A DNA stretch of 64,000 bases from Promicromonospora umidemergens (GCF_024171995.1 NZ_JAMTCT010000003.1:1-64000), one strand, 5' to 3'. Counted from the stretch's first letter, positions 53,575-63,547 are shown. Numbers and translations are program-made. The notes: generated from the letters alone by a model not told the origin.

Positions 53575-54012
53575 ATGGATGCCGTGAACCGCGCGATCGT
53601 CGGAGAGCTGCTGCGCGACGGGCGCGCCACCTACCAGGAGGTCGGCAGCGTCGTCGGGCTCTCCGCCCCCGCCGTGAAGCGGCGGGTCGACCTCATGATC
53701 GCCCGCGGGGAGATCGCCGGCTTCACCGTACGCGTGGACCCGCAGGCGATGGGCTGGACCCTGGAGGGTTACGTCGAGATCTTCTGCTCCGGCATCGTGT
53801 CGCCGGCGGTGCTCGAGCGCGACTTCGCCCCCATCCCGGAGGTGGTACGCGTCTCCACCGTGACGGGCGACGCCGACGCGATGGTGCACGTCATGGCGGC
53901 GAACATGGAACAGGTCGAGCACGTCGTCGAACGCATCCGGACCGTCACGCACGTGGTCAAGACGCGCACGGCGCTGGTGATGTCCAGGGTGGTCGACCGG
54001 CCGGGCGCCTGA
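53575..54012 (+). CDS. Lrp/AsnC family transcriptional regulator
   Basis: A 145-residue Lrp/AsnC regulator. The HTH is DAVNRAIVGELLRDGRATYQEVGSVVGLSAPAVKRRVDLMIARGEI, with the ligand-binding RAM domain after it (GYVEIFCSGIVSPAVLERDFAPIPEVVRVSTVTGDADAMVHVMA). ATG 53575 gives a start right at the conserved DNA-binding domain and has no Shine-Dalgarno site. It is divergent from the arginine hydrolase gene and probably activates it when arginine or ornithine is high. Confidence 0.88.
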   Translation: MDAVNRAIVGELLRDGRATYQEVGSVVGLSAPAVKRRVDLMIARGEIAGFTVRVDPQAMGWTLEGYVEIFCSGIVSPAVLERDFAPIPEVVRVSTVTGDADAMVHVMAANMEQVEHVVERIRTVTHVVKTRTALVMSRVVDRPGA

Positions 54013-54088
54013 CCACGACCGGCGCGGGCGCGGTACGCCTTAGGGTGTCCTAACAGGACTTTCCTGTCCCGACCGGAGGGTGCCCTCG

Positions 54089-54724
54089 ATGATCAGAACC
54101 ACGGTGTCCGACGACGTCGCCGGCTGGCTCGACGTGCTCGGTCCCCTCACGTTCTACCTGGTGGTCTGGGGCCTCGTGTTCGTCGGGACGGCGTTCTTCG
54201 TCGGCGTCTTCATCCCGTTCCTGACCGGCGACGGCCTGCTGTTCGGCGCGGGGATCGTGGCAGGGAGCACCGACCGTATCGACATCCTCGTGCTCGCGGT
54301 CGGCGTCGGCGTCGCCGCCGTGGCGGGCGACCAGGTCGCGTTCCTGCTGGGCCGCAGGTACGGGCGGCCGTACCTCGAGTCGCGGAAGGGCCGCTGGGTG
54401 CAGGCGGCCGTGGCCCGGACAGAGAAGTTCTACGACCTTTTCGGGTGGTGGTCCGTCGTCATCGGCCGCTACATGCCGTGGGCCCGCGTGTTCGTCCCGG
54501 TCATCGCGGGCGTGGCCCGCATGCCGTACGCGAAGTTCCTCACCGCGAACGTCTTCGGGGCGCTGAGCTGGGCCGTGCTGATCACGGTGCTCGGATACTT
54601 CGCGGCGTCGGACCCGTCGGTGCGCCCCGTCGCGTACGTCGTGGCGGGCGTGGTCATCGCCGCGTCGGTGGTCGCGGGCATCCGCGCGTGGCGGCAGGAG
54701 CGAGCGACGACTCCCCGAGCGTGA
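54089..54724 (+). CDS. DedA/SNARE-associated family membrane protein
   Basis: The product is 211 residues with about five membrane segments. Conserved DedA features are GVFIPFLTGDGLLFGAGIVAGS (re-entrant loop), VAGDQVAFLLGRRYGRPYL, and WSVVIGRYMPWARVFVPVIAGVARMPYAKFLTAN with the G-R-F/Y-x-P-x-x-R motif. DedA proteins help move undecaprenyl phosphate or other lipids across the membrane and affect envelope stress. GGAGGG precedes ATG 54089 better than the GTG at 54080. Its stop lies at the base of a hairpin. Confidence 0.88.
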   Translation: MIRTTVSDDVAGWLDVLGPLTFYLVVWGLVFVGTAFFVGVFIPFLTGDGLLFGAGIVAGSTDRIDILVLAVGVGVAAVAGDQVAFLLGRRYGRPYLESRKGRWVQAAVARTEKFYDLFGWWSVVIGRYMPWARVFVPVIAGVARMPYAKFLTANVFGALSWAVLITVLGYFAASDPSVRPVAYVVAGVVIAASVVAGIRAWRQERATTPRA

Positions 54725-54786
54725 TCGGCAGGACGTCAGGTGGTCGGCATCCCGAGCTGCCGAACGCCTGACCTTCTACCGACCAC
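54721..54786 (+). terminator. Long hairpin after dedA, family C copy 1
   Basis: The arms 54721-54749 and 54758-54786 pair at 23 of 29 positions, starting GTGATCGGCAGGACGTCAGG and ending CGACCAC. The base overlaps the dedA stop codon. The same arm sequence recurs at 60377-60442. It likely terminates dedA. Confidence 0.65.
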
Positions 54787-54870
54787 ACACGGTGAGGTGG
54801 CTGGCCGGGCGATCAACAGCGCGCGCCGCAGGATCAACTAGAGCGCGCGTGCGACGCCCAGGCTGAGGGC

Positions 54871-56058
54871 ATGCCCACCCAGAGCATTACTGTGCCCGCA
54901 CCGCCTCCGTCGAGCACTGCCCCGAGCACCCCACGCCGCACCTGGACCGCGGTCGTCGCGCTCTCCTTCGGTATCGCGATCCTGGTCGCGAGCGAGTTCC
55001 TGCCCGCGAGCGTCCTGCCGGGCCTCGCGGCCGACATCGGCGTGAGCGAAGGCATCGCGGGCCTTGCCGTGGCCGCGACGGCGATCGCCGGAGCCTTCAC
55101 CGCGCCGAGCATCGCGGTGCTCCTCCCCCGGGCCGACCGGCGCACGGTCATGCTCGGCCTGCTTGCCGCCGCCGCGGTGTCGAACCTCGTGGTCGCCGTC
55201 GCACCGAGCTTCGCGGTGCTGCTGATCGGCCGCCTCCTGCTCGGCATCGCGATCGCCGGGTACTGGTCGTTCGCCTTCGGCGTCGGCACCCACGCCGTCC
55301 CCGGCAAGGACCGCCTGGTGTCGTCGGCCATCTCGTTCGGCGTCAGCATCGCGACGGTGCTCGGCGTCCCGGTCGGATCGATCGTGGGCGACGCCGTCGG
55401 CTGGCGGGCTGCGTTCGGTGGCGCCGCCGTCCTCTGCGTGATCAGCGCGGTCGCGTTCGCCGCTGCCATCCCGTCCGTACCGGCCCACCCGACGGCGGGG
55501 CTGCGGATGCTGAGGGAGGCCCTGCGCAACACGCGGCTGATGGCAGGCATCGGTTGCGTGGTGCTGGTCGCGTTCGGCAACTTCGCGGCCTACCCGTACA
55601 TCCGCCTCGCGATCGACCGCATCGATCCCGGCGCCACCACCTGGATGCTGCTGGCGTGGGGTGTCGGCGCCGTCACGGGCACGATCGTGGCCGGGCTGCT
55701 CGCGCGCCGGCTGCGTCCGCTGGCCGCGGCCGCACCGATCGCGCTCGGCGTCGCCCTCGTGCTCACTGCGAATGCCTCGTCCGTGCCGGTGCTGACCATC
55801 GCGGTGGTCCTGTGGGGCTTCTCGTTCAACATGATCCCCGTCATCGTCCAGCTCTGGGGCGCACGGGTCGAGCCCCAGCGGACGGAGTCGGCGATGTCAC
55901 TCAGCGTCACAGCCTTCCAGGTGGCGATCACCGTGGGCTCTGCGCTGGGCGGGTTGCTACTGGACGGGTACGGCGTCCGGCCGCTGCTGCTGGTCGGGGC
56001 TGGAGCGGCGGTGGCGGCGGGGCTCGGCTGGGCGTTCCTGCGGATACCTCGCGACTGA
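54871..56058 (+). CDS. Major facilitator superfamily transporter (AraJ/YdhP-like)
   Basis: A 395-residue, 12-helix MFS transporter. It begins with a Pro/Ser/Thr-rich tail, then ALSFGIAILVASEFLPASVLPGLAADIGVSEGIAGLAVAATAIAGA. The loop 2-3 motif appears as LLPRADRRTVMLGL (G-x-x-x-D-R-x-G-R-R type), with motif C-like GVPVGSIVGDAVGWRAAF in helix 5. The pattern is that of sugar/drug efflux AraJ-like proteins. Its 3' end overlaps the convergent AraC gene by 102 bp. The AraC gene is a plausible regulator. Confidence 0.88.
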   Translation: MPTQSITVPAPPPSSTAPSTPRRTWTAVVALSFGIAILVASEFLPASVLPGLAADIGVSEGIAGLAVAATAIAGAFTAPSIAVLLPRADRRTVMLGLLAAAAVSNLVVAVAPSFAVLLIGRLLLGIAIAGYWSFAFGVGTHAVPGKDRLVSSAISFGVSIATVLGVPVGSIVGDAVGWRAAFGGAAVLCVISAVAFAAAIPSVPAHPTAGLRMLREALRNTRLMAGIGCVVLVAFGNFAAYPYIRLAIDRIDPGATTWMLLAWGVGAVTGTIVAGLLARRLRPLAAAAPIALGVALVLTANASSVPVLTIAVVLWGFSFNMIPVIVQLWGARVEPQRTESAMSLSVTAFQVAITVGSALGGLLLDGYGVRPLLLVGAGAAVAAGLGWAFLRIPRD

Positions 56059-56826
56059 CGCCCTCGGGATCGCCCGCCACGCGAGCGGCGAGACGCCGTG
56101 GTCCGCGGCGAACGCCCTGCTGAACGCGGCGACCGAGCCGTACCCCACCTCGAACGCGACCCGCGTGACGGCCAGGCACTGCTTGGTGAGGAGCAGGCGG
56201 GCCCGGTGCATACGCACCTCCCGCAGCATCCGCATCGGGCTGTGCCCGGTCGCGCGTCGGAAGCGATCGGTCAGCGCGGAACGGGAAAGGTGCACGAGGG
56301 CGGCCATCCGGTCGAGGTTCCACGGCTCACCCGGCCGCGCCGCGAGAGCTGCCACCACCTCGGCGACCTGCGGGTCGTCGGCCGGGCCACGCACGGCGCC
56401 CTGGTCGCCGGCCCTCTCGGGCGGAGGCGACAGAGACGAGATCGCCGCCCCGATGAGGCCCGCGTAGGCTGACGCGAACCGGTCCACCCTGCACTGCACC
56501 GAGAGCGGGCAGGTCGTCACGAGCGCGACGATGCCGCGATGCTCCTTGCCGAACCGGCGCTGGACCAGCGGGCTCGGCAGCGGCGTGGACGTGACGGACC
56601 GGCGCAGGTCCCCGTGCACGAGGTCGGTCTCGACGTCGGCGGTGAGCCGGTGCGCCGTCCGCGGGTCGACGAGCACCGCGTCCCCGGGCAGGATCGTCCG
56701 GCGGTCACCCGCCGTCTCGAGGGTCACGGCACCGGACAGGACCAGGCCCCAGAGCGCGCCGGGCCGAACCAGGCTCGCCTCAGCGGGCAGCCGCTCGCGC
56801 CGCAGCGCCGTCATCTCCCATTCCAT
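55957..56826 (-). CDS. AraC family regulator with N-terminal cupin-like domain
   Basis: The product is 289 residues. The N-terminal cupin (LSGAVTLETAGDRRTILPGDAVLVDPRTAHRLTADV) is followed by a double-HTH AraC domain: WNLDRMAALVHLSRSALTDRFRRATGHSPMRMLREVRMHRARLLL and VTRVAFEVGYGSVAAFSRAFAADHGVSPLAWR. The coding frame continues for about 30 Arg/Pro/Gln-rich residues beyond the HTH, antisense to the MFS 3' end. ATG 56826 is chosen by domain fit; ATG 56814 and longer starts exist. It is the likely regulator of the MFS exporter. Confidence 0.82.
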   Translation of the reverse strand: MEWEMTALRRERLPAEASLVRPGALWGLVLSGAVTLETAGDRRTILPGDAVLVDPRTAHRLTADVETDLVHGDLRRSVTSTPLPSPLVQRRFGKEHRGIVALVTTCPLSVQCRVDRFASAYAGLIGAAISSLSPPPERAGDQGAVRGPADDPQVAEVVAALAARPGEPWNLDRMAALVHLSRSALTDRFRRATGHSPMRMLREVRMHRARLLLTKQCLAVTRVAFEVGYGSVAAFSRAFAADHGVSPLAWRAIPRASVARYPQERPAEPRRHRRSSPDQQQRPDAVPVQ

Positions 56827-56978
56827 ACGAACCGGAGCGATGACGACGTGCCACCTATTCCCGGCGAGCCCGTCCAGCCGGGGGGAACCGGTCAACAGCC
56901 CCGCGCGCTGAGCGGACGTTCGGCATGACGGCGGAGCAGGCCGAGGCGCAACGATCACGCCCACAACCAAGCTGGGGG

Positions 56979-57830
56979 TCAGGTGGGGACGGTCATGTTC
57001 TGCGTGCCGATGACCGACAGGAGGCGCAGCGCATCCTCGGACGACGATCCTGGTTCGGCCGTGTAGACCACCACCTGCTGGTCCTGGTCGGTGAGGTCGA
57101 GCGCGTCGCAGTTCACGGTGACCAGCCCGACCAGCGGGTGCTGGAAGGACTTGCGCAGCGTGCGGGTCGTCTGCACGTCACCGGCAGCCCAGAGCTCGGC
57201 GAACTCCGGGCTGCCCGCGACGAGCTCGTCGATCAGCACGGTCACCTCGGGGTCGCCCGGGAACCGGGCCGCCGTGACACGCAGCCTGGCGGTGGCGGAG
57301 CGGGCGAACTCGTCGGCGTCGGACACCCCGTACAGCCGGTCGCCCGGGGCCTCCGGCCCGAGGAACGCCCGCCGCGCGAGGTTGCGCTCGCGCCGGGGCA
57401 GCGCCGACCAGTCCTCCATGAGCGCCGCCGCGAGGCCGTTCCAGGCGATCACCTCGAGGGTCGCGGAGGTCACGAACGCCGCGGCCTGCGGCAGCCGGTC
57501 CAGCATGAGCTGGATGCTCGGGCGCACCTCGCGCGACGGTCCGGGCGGCGGGCCCGGAGGGACGCCGGCGAGCTGGTGCAGGTAGCTCCGTTCGGCGTCG
57601 GACAGGCGCAGCGCCCGGGCGAGCCCGCCCAGGACCTCGCGCGACGGGTGCGGGCCGCGGGCCTGCTCCAGCCGCGTGTAGTACTCGGTCGAGATGTACG
57701 CGAGCTGCGCCACCTCCTCGCGGCGCAGGCCCGGTGTACGACGTCGCTGCCCTGCGGGCAGTCCGACGTCGGCGGGGCTGATCCGCTCGCGCCGGCCGCG
57801 CAGGAACGTCGCGAGCTCGGCTCTGTCCAT
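56979..57830 (-). CDS. XRE-family HTH regulator with MmyB-like ligand domain
   Basis: A 283-residue regulator. The N-terminal HTH is LATFLRGRRERISPADVGLP…TPGLRREEVAQLAYISTEYYTRLEQARGPHPSREVLGGLARAL. The MmyB-like domain follows with SIQLMLDRLPQAAAFVTSATLEVIAWNGLAAAL and later RLRVTAARFPGDPEVTVLIDEL. This domain pair is very common in actinobacteria and often controls an adjacent divergent oxidoreductase. That is the case here: the SDR gene starts 88 bp away. Confidence 0.9.
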   Translation of the reverse strand: MDRAELATFLRGRRERISPADVGLPAGQRRRTPGLRREEVAQLAYISTEYYTRLEQARGPHPSREVLGGLARALRLSDAERSYLHQLAGVPPGPPPGPSREVRPSIQLMLDRLPQAAAFVTSATLEVIAWNGLAAALMEDWSALPRRERNLARRAFLGPEAPGDRLYGVSDADEFARSATARLRVTAARFPGDPEVTVLIDELVAGSPEFAELWAAGDVQTTRTLRKSFQHPLVGLVTVNCDALDLTDQDQQVVVYTAEPGSSSEDALRLLSVIGTQNMTVPT

Positions 57831-57917
57831 GTTCCCGAGTATGAACGGGGGCCGCGACCGTAGCCAGGTACCCGCGATGCCTGGATAGGTCCTGGGACCC
57901 GGCGCAGGCTCGTCGGT

Positions 57918-58718
57918 ATGAGCACACCAGCCACCGAAGCAACCACCACGACGACCGGAGCCGGCCTGCTGGCCGGCAAGGTCGCCTTCATCACCGGTGC
58001 CGGCCGCGGCATCGGCGCGGCCGCGGCCCGCCTGTTCGCCCGCGAGGGCGCCACCGTGCTGCTCTCGGCCCGCACGGAGTCGCAGCTCAAGACAGTGACC
58101 GAGGAGGTCCGGGCGGCGGGCGGCACCGCGGAGTACGTGGTGGCCGACCTGTCCGACGCCGACAGCGTGCGCGCCGCCGTCGACCGCGCGGTGAAGCTGT
58201 ACGGGCGCCTGGACGTCGCGTTCAACAACGGCGCTGCGTTCACCCCGCCACAGCCGCTGGACGAGGTGTCCGAGGCCGACTTCGACCGCGTCTACGCCGT
58301 CAACCTGCGCGGGCCCTGGCTGGCCATGGTCGCCGAGATCAACGCCATCCGCGCCACCGCGGGCACGGGCGCCATCGTGAACACCACCAGCATCGGCAGC
58401 CTGCGGGCCAACCCCGTGCTGCCCGCCTACGGCGCGATGAAGCGGGGCCTGAACAGCCTCACGGAGTCGGCCGCCGTGACCTACGGCCCGGAGGGGATCC
58501 GGGTCAACGCGGTATCCCCCGGCGGCACCTACACGGAGATGATCCGGACCTGGGAGGAGCACACTCCGGGGCTGATGGAGCACATGACGCCCGCGATACC
58601 GCTGCGCCGCGGAGCGCAGCCCGAGGAGATCGCCGAGGCCGCGGCCTGGCTCCTGAGCGATCGTGCCTCGTACGTCACGGGCGCGGTCCTCCAGGTGGAC
58701 GGCGGCGCAGGCGCCTGA
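57918..58718 (+). CDS. SDR family NAD(P)-dependent oxidoreductase
   Basis: A 266-residue classical short-chain dehydrogenase. It has the cofactor motif TGAGRGIG (residues 26-33), NNGA near 104, catalytic Ser158 in NTTSIG, Tyr171 and Lys175 in YGAMK, and the C-terminal YVTGAVLQVDGGAGA. The N-terminus carries a short Thr-rich extension. Its substrate is probably a secondary alcohol or ketone and cannot be specified. It is divergent from the MmyB-type regulator, its probable repressor. Confidence 0.92.
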   Translation: MSTPATEATTTTTGAGLLAGKVAFITGAGRGIGAAAARLFAREGATVLLSARTESQLKTVTEEVRAAGGTAEYVVADLSDADSVRAAVDRAVKLYGRLDVAFNNGAAFTPPQPLDEVSEADFDRVYAVNLRGPWLAMVAEINAIRATAGTGAIVNTTSIGSLRANPVLPAYGAMKRGLNSLTESAAVTYGPEGIRVNAVSPGGTYTEMIRTWEEHTPGLMEHMTPAIPLRRGAQPEEIAEAAAWLLSDRASYVTGAVLQVDGGAGA

Positions 58719-58729
58719 CCCCCACCCAC

Positions 58730-59680
58730 TCAACGGACGAGGTGGGGGGTGTTCCGGAGGCGGCGCAGCATGCGCGCGTCCTGGAAGCCGACCGTGCGGG
58801 CCGCCGACTCGACAGTGGCGCCGTGGCCGATGAGGTGCTCCGCCCGCTCCAGCCGGAGCAGCTGCTGGTAGCGCAAGGGCGTCACCCCGGCCGCGCGGGT
58901 GAACAGCCTGGTGAGGGTGCGTTCGGCGACGCCGGCATGCCTGGCCAGGTCGGCGAGCGGCAGCGCGCGTGCGAAGTGCGTGTCGATGTGGTTCTGCACG
59001 CGGTGGACCGTGTCGTCGACGTGCGCCCGGTGCCGCAACATGGCGCTGGCCTGCGGTTCCGTCCCGTTCCTGCGGGCGTACACGACCATCTCCCTGGCCA
59101 CCCGCGCCGCGAGCGCCGGGCCGTGCCGCACGGCGAGCAGGTGCAGCGACAGGTCGATGCCGCTGGCGATGCCCGCTGAGGTCACCACGCCGTCGTCCGT
59201 GGTGAACAGGACGTCCCGCACGACGTGCGCCAGGGGGTGCCGGGCAGCGAGGTCGTCCTGGACCGCGTGGTGCGTGGTGCAGCGCCGGCCGTCGAGCAGC
59301 CCGGCCTGGCCGAGCGCGTCAGCGCCCGCGCACACGCTCGCGACCGTCCCGCCCCCCGCGTGGTGCCAACGGAGCCGCTCCCGCACCGGCTCGCTCACGA
59401 GCGGCCAGGCGGCCGGGTCGCTGCCCACGCGCCAACCGGGGACGACGACCAGGTCGTCCGGCCCCAGCTCCGGCCAGTCGGTACTCGCGACGAGCGGGAG
59501 GCCCTGCGCCGAGGCGACCACACCGGCGTCGGACCCGGGATGGTCGCCGGCCGGCGCGCCCGAGACGTAGCGCAGGTCGTAGGGGCGGCCGAGGTCCCCC
59601 GCCGTGAAGAAGGCCTGCGCGGGACCCGCGAGGTCGAGCAGGTGGACCCCGGGCAGGAGCACGAAGACGACGGTGGTCAC
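58730..59680 (-). CDS. GlxA-type regulator (DJ-1/PfpI domain plus AraC HTH)
   Basis: The product is 316 residues. The N-terminal DJ-1/PfpI-like domain has VVFVLLPGVHLLDLAGPAQAF and the Cys elbow VASVCAGADALGQAGLLDGRRCTTHH. The C-terminal AraC domain has LPLADLARHAGVAERTLTRLFTRAAGVTPLRYQQLLRLERAEHLI, with the second HTH at VESAARTVGFQDARMLRRL. GlxA-type proteins are regulators that sense small molecules through the amidase-like domain. GTG 59680 overlaps the isochorismatase stop by 4 bp (GTGA), so it is cotranscribed with that gene. Confidence 0.9.
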   Translation of the reverse strand: MTTVVFVLLPGVHLLDLAGPAQAFFTAGDLGRPYDLRYVSGAPAGDHPGSDAGVVASAQGLPLVASTDWPELGPDDLVVVPGWRVGSDPAAWPLVSEPVRERLRWHHAGGGTVASVCAGADALGQAGLLDGRRCTTHHAVQDDLAARHPLAHVVRDVLFTTDDGVVTSAGIASGIDLSLHLLAVRHGPALAARVAREMVVYARRNGTEPQASAMLRHRAHVDDTVHRVQNHIDTHFARALPLADLARHAGVAERTLTRLFTRAAGVTPLRYQQLLRLERAEHLIGHGATVESAARTVGFQDARMLRRLRNTPHLVR

Positions 59681-60252
59681 ACCGCCGATGCTGCCACCTC
59701 GGCGCCGGGAGCGGACGCCGCTTCCGCCTCGAGCTCCGCGACGGTGGCGATCCGCGCGAACCGGTCACGGAGCACGGCCTCGGTGCGCTCCAGGATGTCC
59801 GCGGCGCTGAACCGGCCCAGTGGGTCGGTGCTGGTCGCGTCGCTGACGAACGTCATGTCGTAGCCGAGGTCGGAGCCGACCCGCGTGGTGGTCTCCACGC
59901 ACTGCTCGGCCCGGATGCCGCAGACCCGCAGCTCGCTCACGCCGTGGGTGGTGAGGATCTGCTGCAGGTTGGTCGTGGTGAACGCGTTGTGCGAGGTCTT
60001 GCGGAGGACGGGCTCGCCGGGGCGGGGATCGCTCAGCTCCTCGAGGAACCGGACGTGGCCGGACTCCGGGTCGAACGCGTTGCCCGTGCCGGGCTCTGTG
60101 TGCAGCACCCACACGATCAGGTCACCGGCCGCGCGGGCGAGGTCGACCAGCCGGTTGACGGGCTCCGCCAGACCTGGGTTGAGCGTGTCGGCCCACTGCG
60201 GGCGGGCGCGGAAGGACTCCTGGACATCGACGACGATCAGGGCTCGGTTCAT
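59677..60252 (-). CDS. Isochorismatase-family cysteine hydrolase
   Basis: A 191-residue cysteine hydrolase. The catalytic triad is visible as Asp9 in LIVVDVQESF, Lys85 in VLRKTSHNAF, and Cys118 in GIRAEQCVETTTR. A cis-peptide region precedes the Cys as expected. It hydrolyses small amides or ethers (isochorismate, nicotinamide or others); the substrate is open. GGGGG precedes ATG 60252. It is upstream of and overlapping the GlxA-type regulator by 4 bp, so its expression may feed back through that regulator. Confidence 0.88.
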   Translation of the reverse strand: MNRALIVVDVQESFRARPQWADTLNPGLAEPVNRLVDLARAAGDLIVWVLHTEPGTGNAFDPESGHVRFLEELSDPRPGEPVLRKTSHNAFTTTNLQQILTTHGVSELRVCGIRAEQCVETTTRVGSDLGYDMTFVSDATSTDPLGRFSAADILERTEAVLRDRFARIATVAELEAEAASAPGAEVAASAV

Positions 60253-60376
60253 GCCCCCAGTCTGTGTCCGACGGCGCGCGGGCGGGAGGCCGGATCGGGT
60301 CCCGGGGCGGACGGATCCGGTCACCGCAGCGCCCGCGCCGGCTCGAGCGGGACGGGCTGCCCGCCGCCGTCAGCCG

Positions 60377-60442
60377 GTGATCGGCAGAAGGTCAGGTGGT
60401 CGACAGCTCGGGCTGCCGACCACCTGACCCTTTGCCGATCAC
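60377..60442. terminator. Long hairpin, family C copy 2
   Basis: The arms 60377-60402 and 60417-60442 pair at 24 of 26 positions, with GTGATCGGCA at the base and TCAGGTGGTCG at the top. An inner CAGC/GCTG pair continues the stem. It lies 46 bp downstream of the alpha/beta hydrolase stop on the minus strand. It repeats the arm of the hairpin at 54721-54786. Confidence 0.75.
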
Positions 60443-60453
60443 TCGCTGGCGGG

Positions 60454-60483
60454 CGTCAGCCCGCGTCAGCCCGCGTCAGCCCC
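60454..60483. repeat. Three tandem CGTCAGCCCG units
   Basis: Three 10-bp units (60454, 60464 and 60474; the last ends in C) lie between the family C hairpin and the stop codon of the alpha/beta hydrolase gene. Too short for a known element; probably replication slippage. Confidence 0.8.
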
Positions 60484-60487
60484 CGTG

Positions 60488-62024
<1,537 letters not shown>

Positions 62025-62037
62025 GACGATGGGTGCC

Positions 62038-62631
62038 ATGACGACCGACGAGCCCGACGGCGGCACGCAGGAAGCAGCCCCGCTCAGCCTGCAGAGCGGC
62101 CCGCACGAGGGCGACTTCGCGTTTCGCTGGGCCTACGGCAACCCCGAGGCGCCATTCACGATCGTGGAGTTCGGCGACTTCGAGTGCCCGTACTGCGGCG
62201 CCGCCAAGCCCGTGCTGGCAGAGCTCGTCAACAGGTCGGAAGGCCAGGTGCGCCTGGTGTGGCGTCACTTCCCCCTGTTCGAGCCGCACCCGTACGCCCT
62301 GACCGCGGCCCTCGCGGCCGAGGCGGCGGGACACCAGGGAGCGTTCTGGCCGATGGCCGGTCTGCTCTTCAAGAACCAGGACAGCCTCGACGACGCGGCG
62401 ATAGTCCGCTACGGGGAGCAGCTCGGCCTCGACACCACCGCACTGGTCGGCGACCCGGCCCAGCGGTTCGCCGACGCCGTCCGCACGGACTACCAGGACG
62501 GCATCGACGCCGGCGTGCACGGTACGCCCACGCTGTTCATCAACGGCCGGCCGTACACCGACGGCGTCACGCTCACCGACCTGCGGGACACGATCGGGCT
62601 GTCACGCAAGCGCGCCCGCTTCGGCCGGTAG
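62038..62631 (+). CDS. DsbA-family thiol oxidoreductase (cytoplasmic, CPYC)
   Basis: A 197-residue thioredoxin-fold protein of the DsbA/FrnE type: FTIVEFGDFECPYCGAAKPVL with the active Cys50-Pro-Tyr-Cys53, a helical insert (YALTAALAAEAAGHQGAFWPMAGLLF), and the cis-Pro loop GVHGTPTLFINGRPY. No signal peptide or transmembrane helix is present, so it acts in the cytoplasm, unlike exported DsbA. ATG 62029 is an alternative start. It follows the TetR gene closely and is convergent with the second alpha/beta hydrolase. Confidence 0.88.
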   Translation: MTTDEPDGGTQEAAPLSLQSGPHEGDFAFRWAYGNPEAPFTIVEFGDFECPYCGAAKPVLAELVNRSEGQVRLVWRHFPLFEPHPYALTAALAAEAAGHQGAFWPMAGLLFKNQDSLDDAAIVRYGEQLGLDTTALVGDPAQRFADAVRTDYQDGIDAGVHGTPTLFINGRPYTDGVTLTDLRDTIGLSRKRARFGR

Positions 62632-62638
62632 CCGCTGC

Positions 62639-63514
62639 CTACCGCGCCAGCAGCGCGCGCAGGTGGGCCACCACCTCGTGCGGTGACTGCTCGGCCATGA
62701 AGTGTCCCGCGTCCAGGGTGCGGTGCTCGAGGTCTGCGGCCCACGCCGACCACAGTCCCGCCGCGTCGTAGCCGAGGGCCGTGCCCCAGTCCTGCTGGAG
62801 CACGGTGACCGGCATGGCCAGCCGCCGCCCGGCCGCCCGGTCCACCCGGTCGTGCTCGACGTCGATCCCCGCCGACGCGCGGTAGTCCGCCACGATCGAG
62901 GGCACCGCCTCCCGCGAGGCGCGCAGGTACTCCGCCCGGACCTCGGCCGGGATCGCGTCCTGGCCGGCGCCCCAGGCGTCGAGGAAGAACCCGAAGAACT
63001 CGTCGGCGGAGGCCTCGATCATCCGCTCGGGCAGGCCGGGCGGCTGCGCCATCAGGTACAGGTGGAACGCGACGGCGGCGTCGGCACCGTGCAGCACGTC
63101 CCACATGTCGAGGGTGGGCAGCACGTCGAGCACGGCCAGGTGGGTGACACGGTCCGGGTGGTCCAGGCCCGCACGGATCGCGACGAGCGCGCCGCGGTCG
63201 TGCCCGGCGAGCGCGAACGTCTCGTGGCCCAGCGCGCGCGCCAGCTCCACCACGTCCTCGGCCATGGTCCGCTTGGCGTAGGTGGTCCGGTCCTGCTCGG
63301 CGGGCTTGCCGCTCGCGCCGTAGCCGCGCAGGTCGGGAACGATCACGGTGTGGTCGTCGGCGAGGTCCGCCGCGACGTGCCGCCACATCAGGTGCGTCTG
63401 CGGAAACCCGTGCAGCAGCACGACCGGGCTGCCGGCGCCGCCGACGGCTACGTTGAGGACGACGTCGCCCACGGCGACGCGCTGATAGTCGAACTGAGGA
63501 ATTGTCGGTGTCAT
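62639..63514 (-). CDS. Alpha/beta hydrolase (haloacetate dehalogenase/epoxide hydrolase type)
   Basis: A 291-residue alpha/beta hydrolase with an aspartate nucleophile: VVLLHGFPQTHLMWRHVAADL, VIVPDLRGYGASGKP, then Asp106 in LAGHDRGALVAI. The His of the triad is in LDAGHFMAEQSP. An Asp nucleophile indicates a C-halogen or epoxide-opening hydrolase, such as fluoroacetate dehalogenase-like enzymes, rather than an esterase. ATG 63514 is the family start. It is divergent from the SARP regulator with about 33 bp between. Confidence 0.88.
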   Translation of the reverse strand: MTPTIPQFDYQRVAVGDVVLNVAVGGAGSPVVLLHGFPQTHLMWRHVAADLADDHTVIVPDLRGYGASGKPAEQDRTTYAKRTMAEDVVELARALGHETFALAGHDRGALVAIRAGLDHPDRVTHLAVLDVLPTLDMWDVLHGADAAVAFHLYLMAQPPGLPERMIEASADEFFGFFLDAWGAGQDAIPAEVRAEYLRASREAVPSIVADYRASAGIDVEHDRVDRAAGRRLAMPVTVLQQDWGTALGYDAAGLWSAWAADLEHRTLDAGHFMAEQSPHEVVAHLRALLAR

Positions 63515-63547
63515 GCCCCGAATCTCCAGCACGTCAATGAGCAAGTG

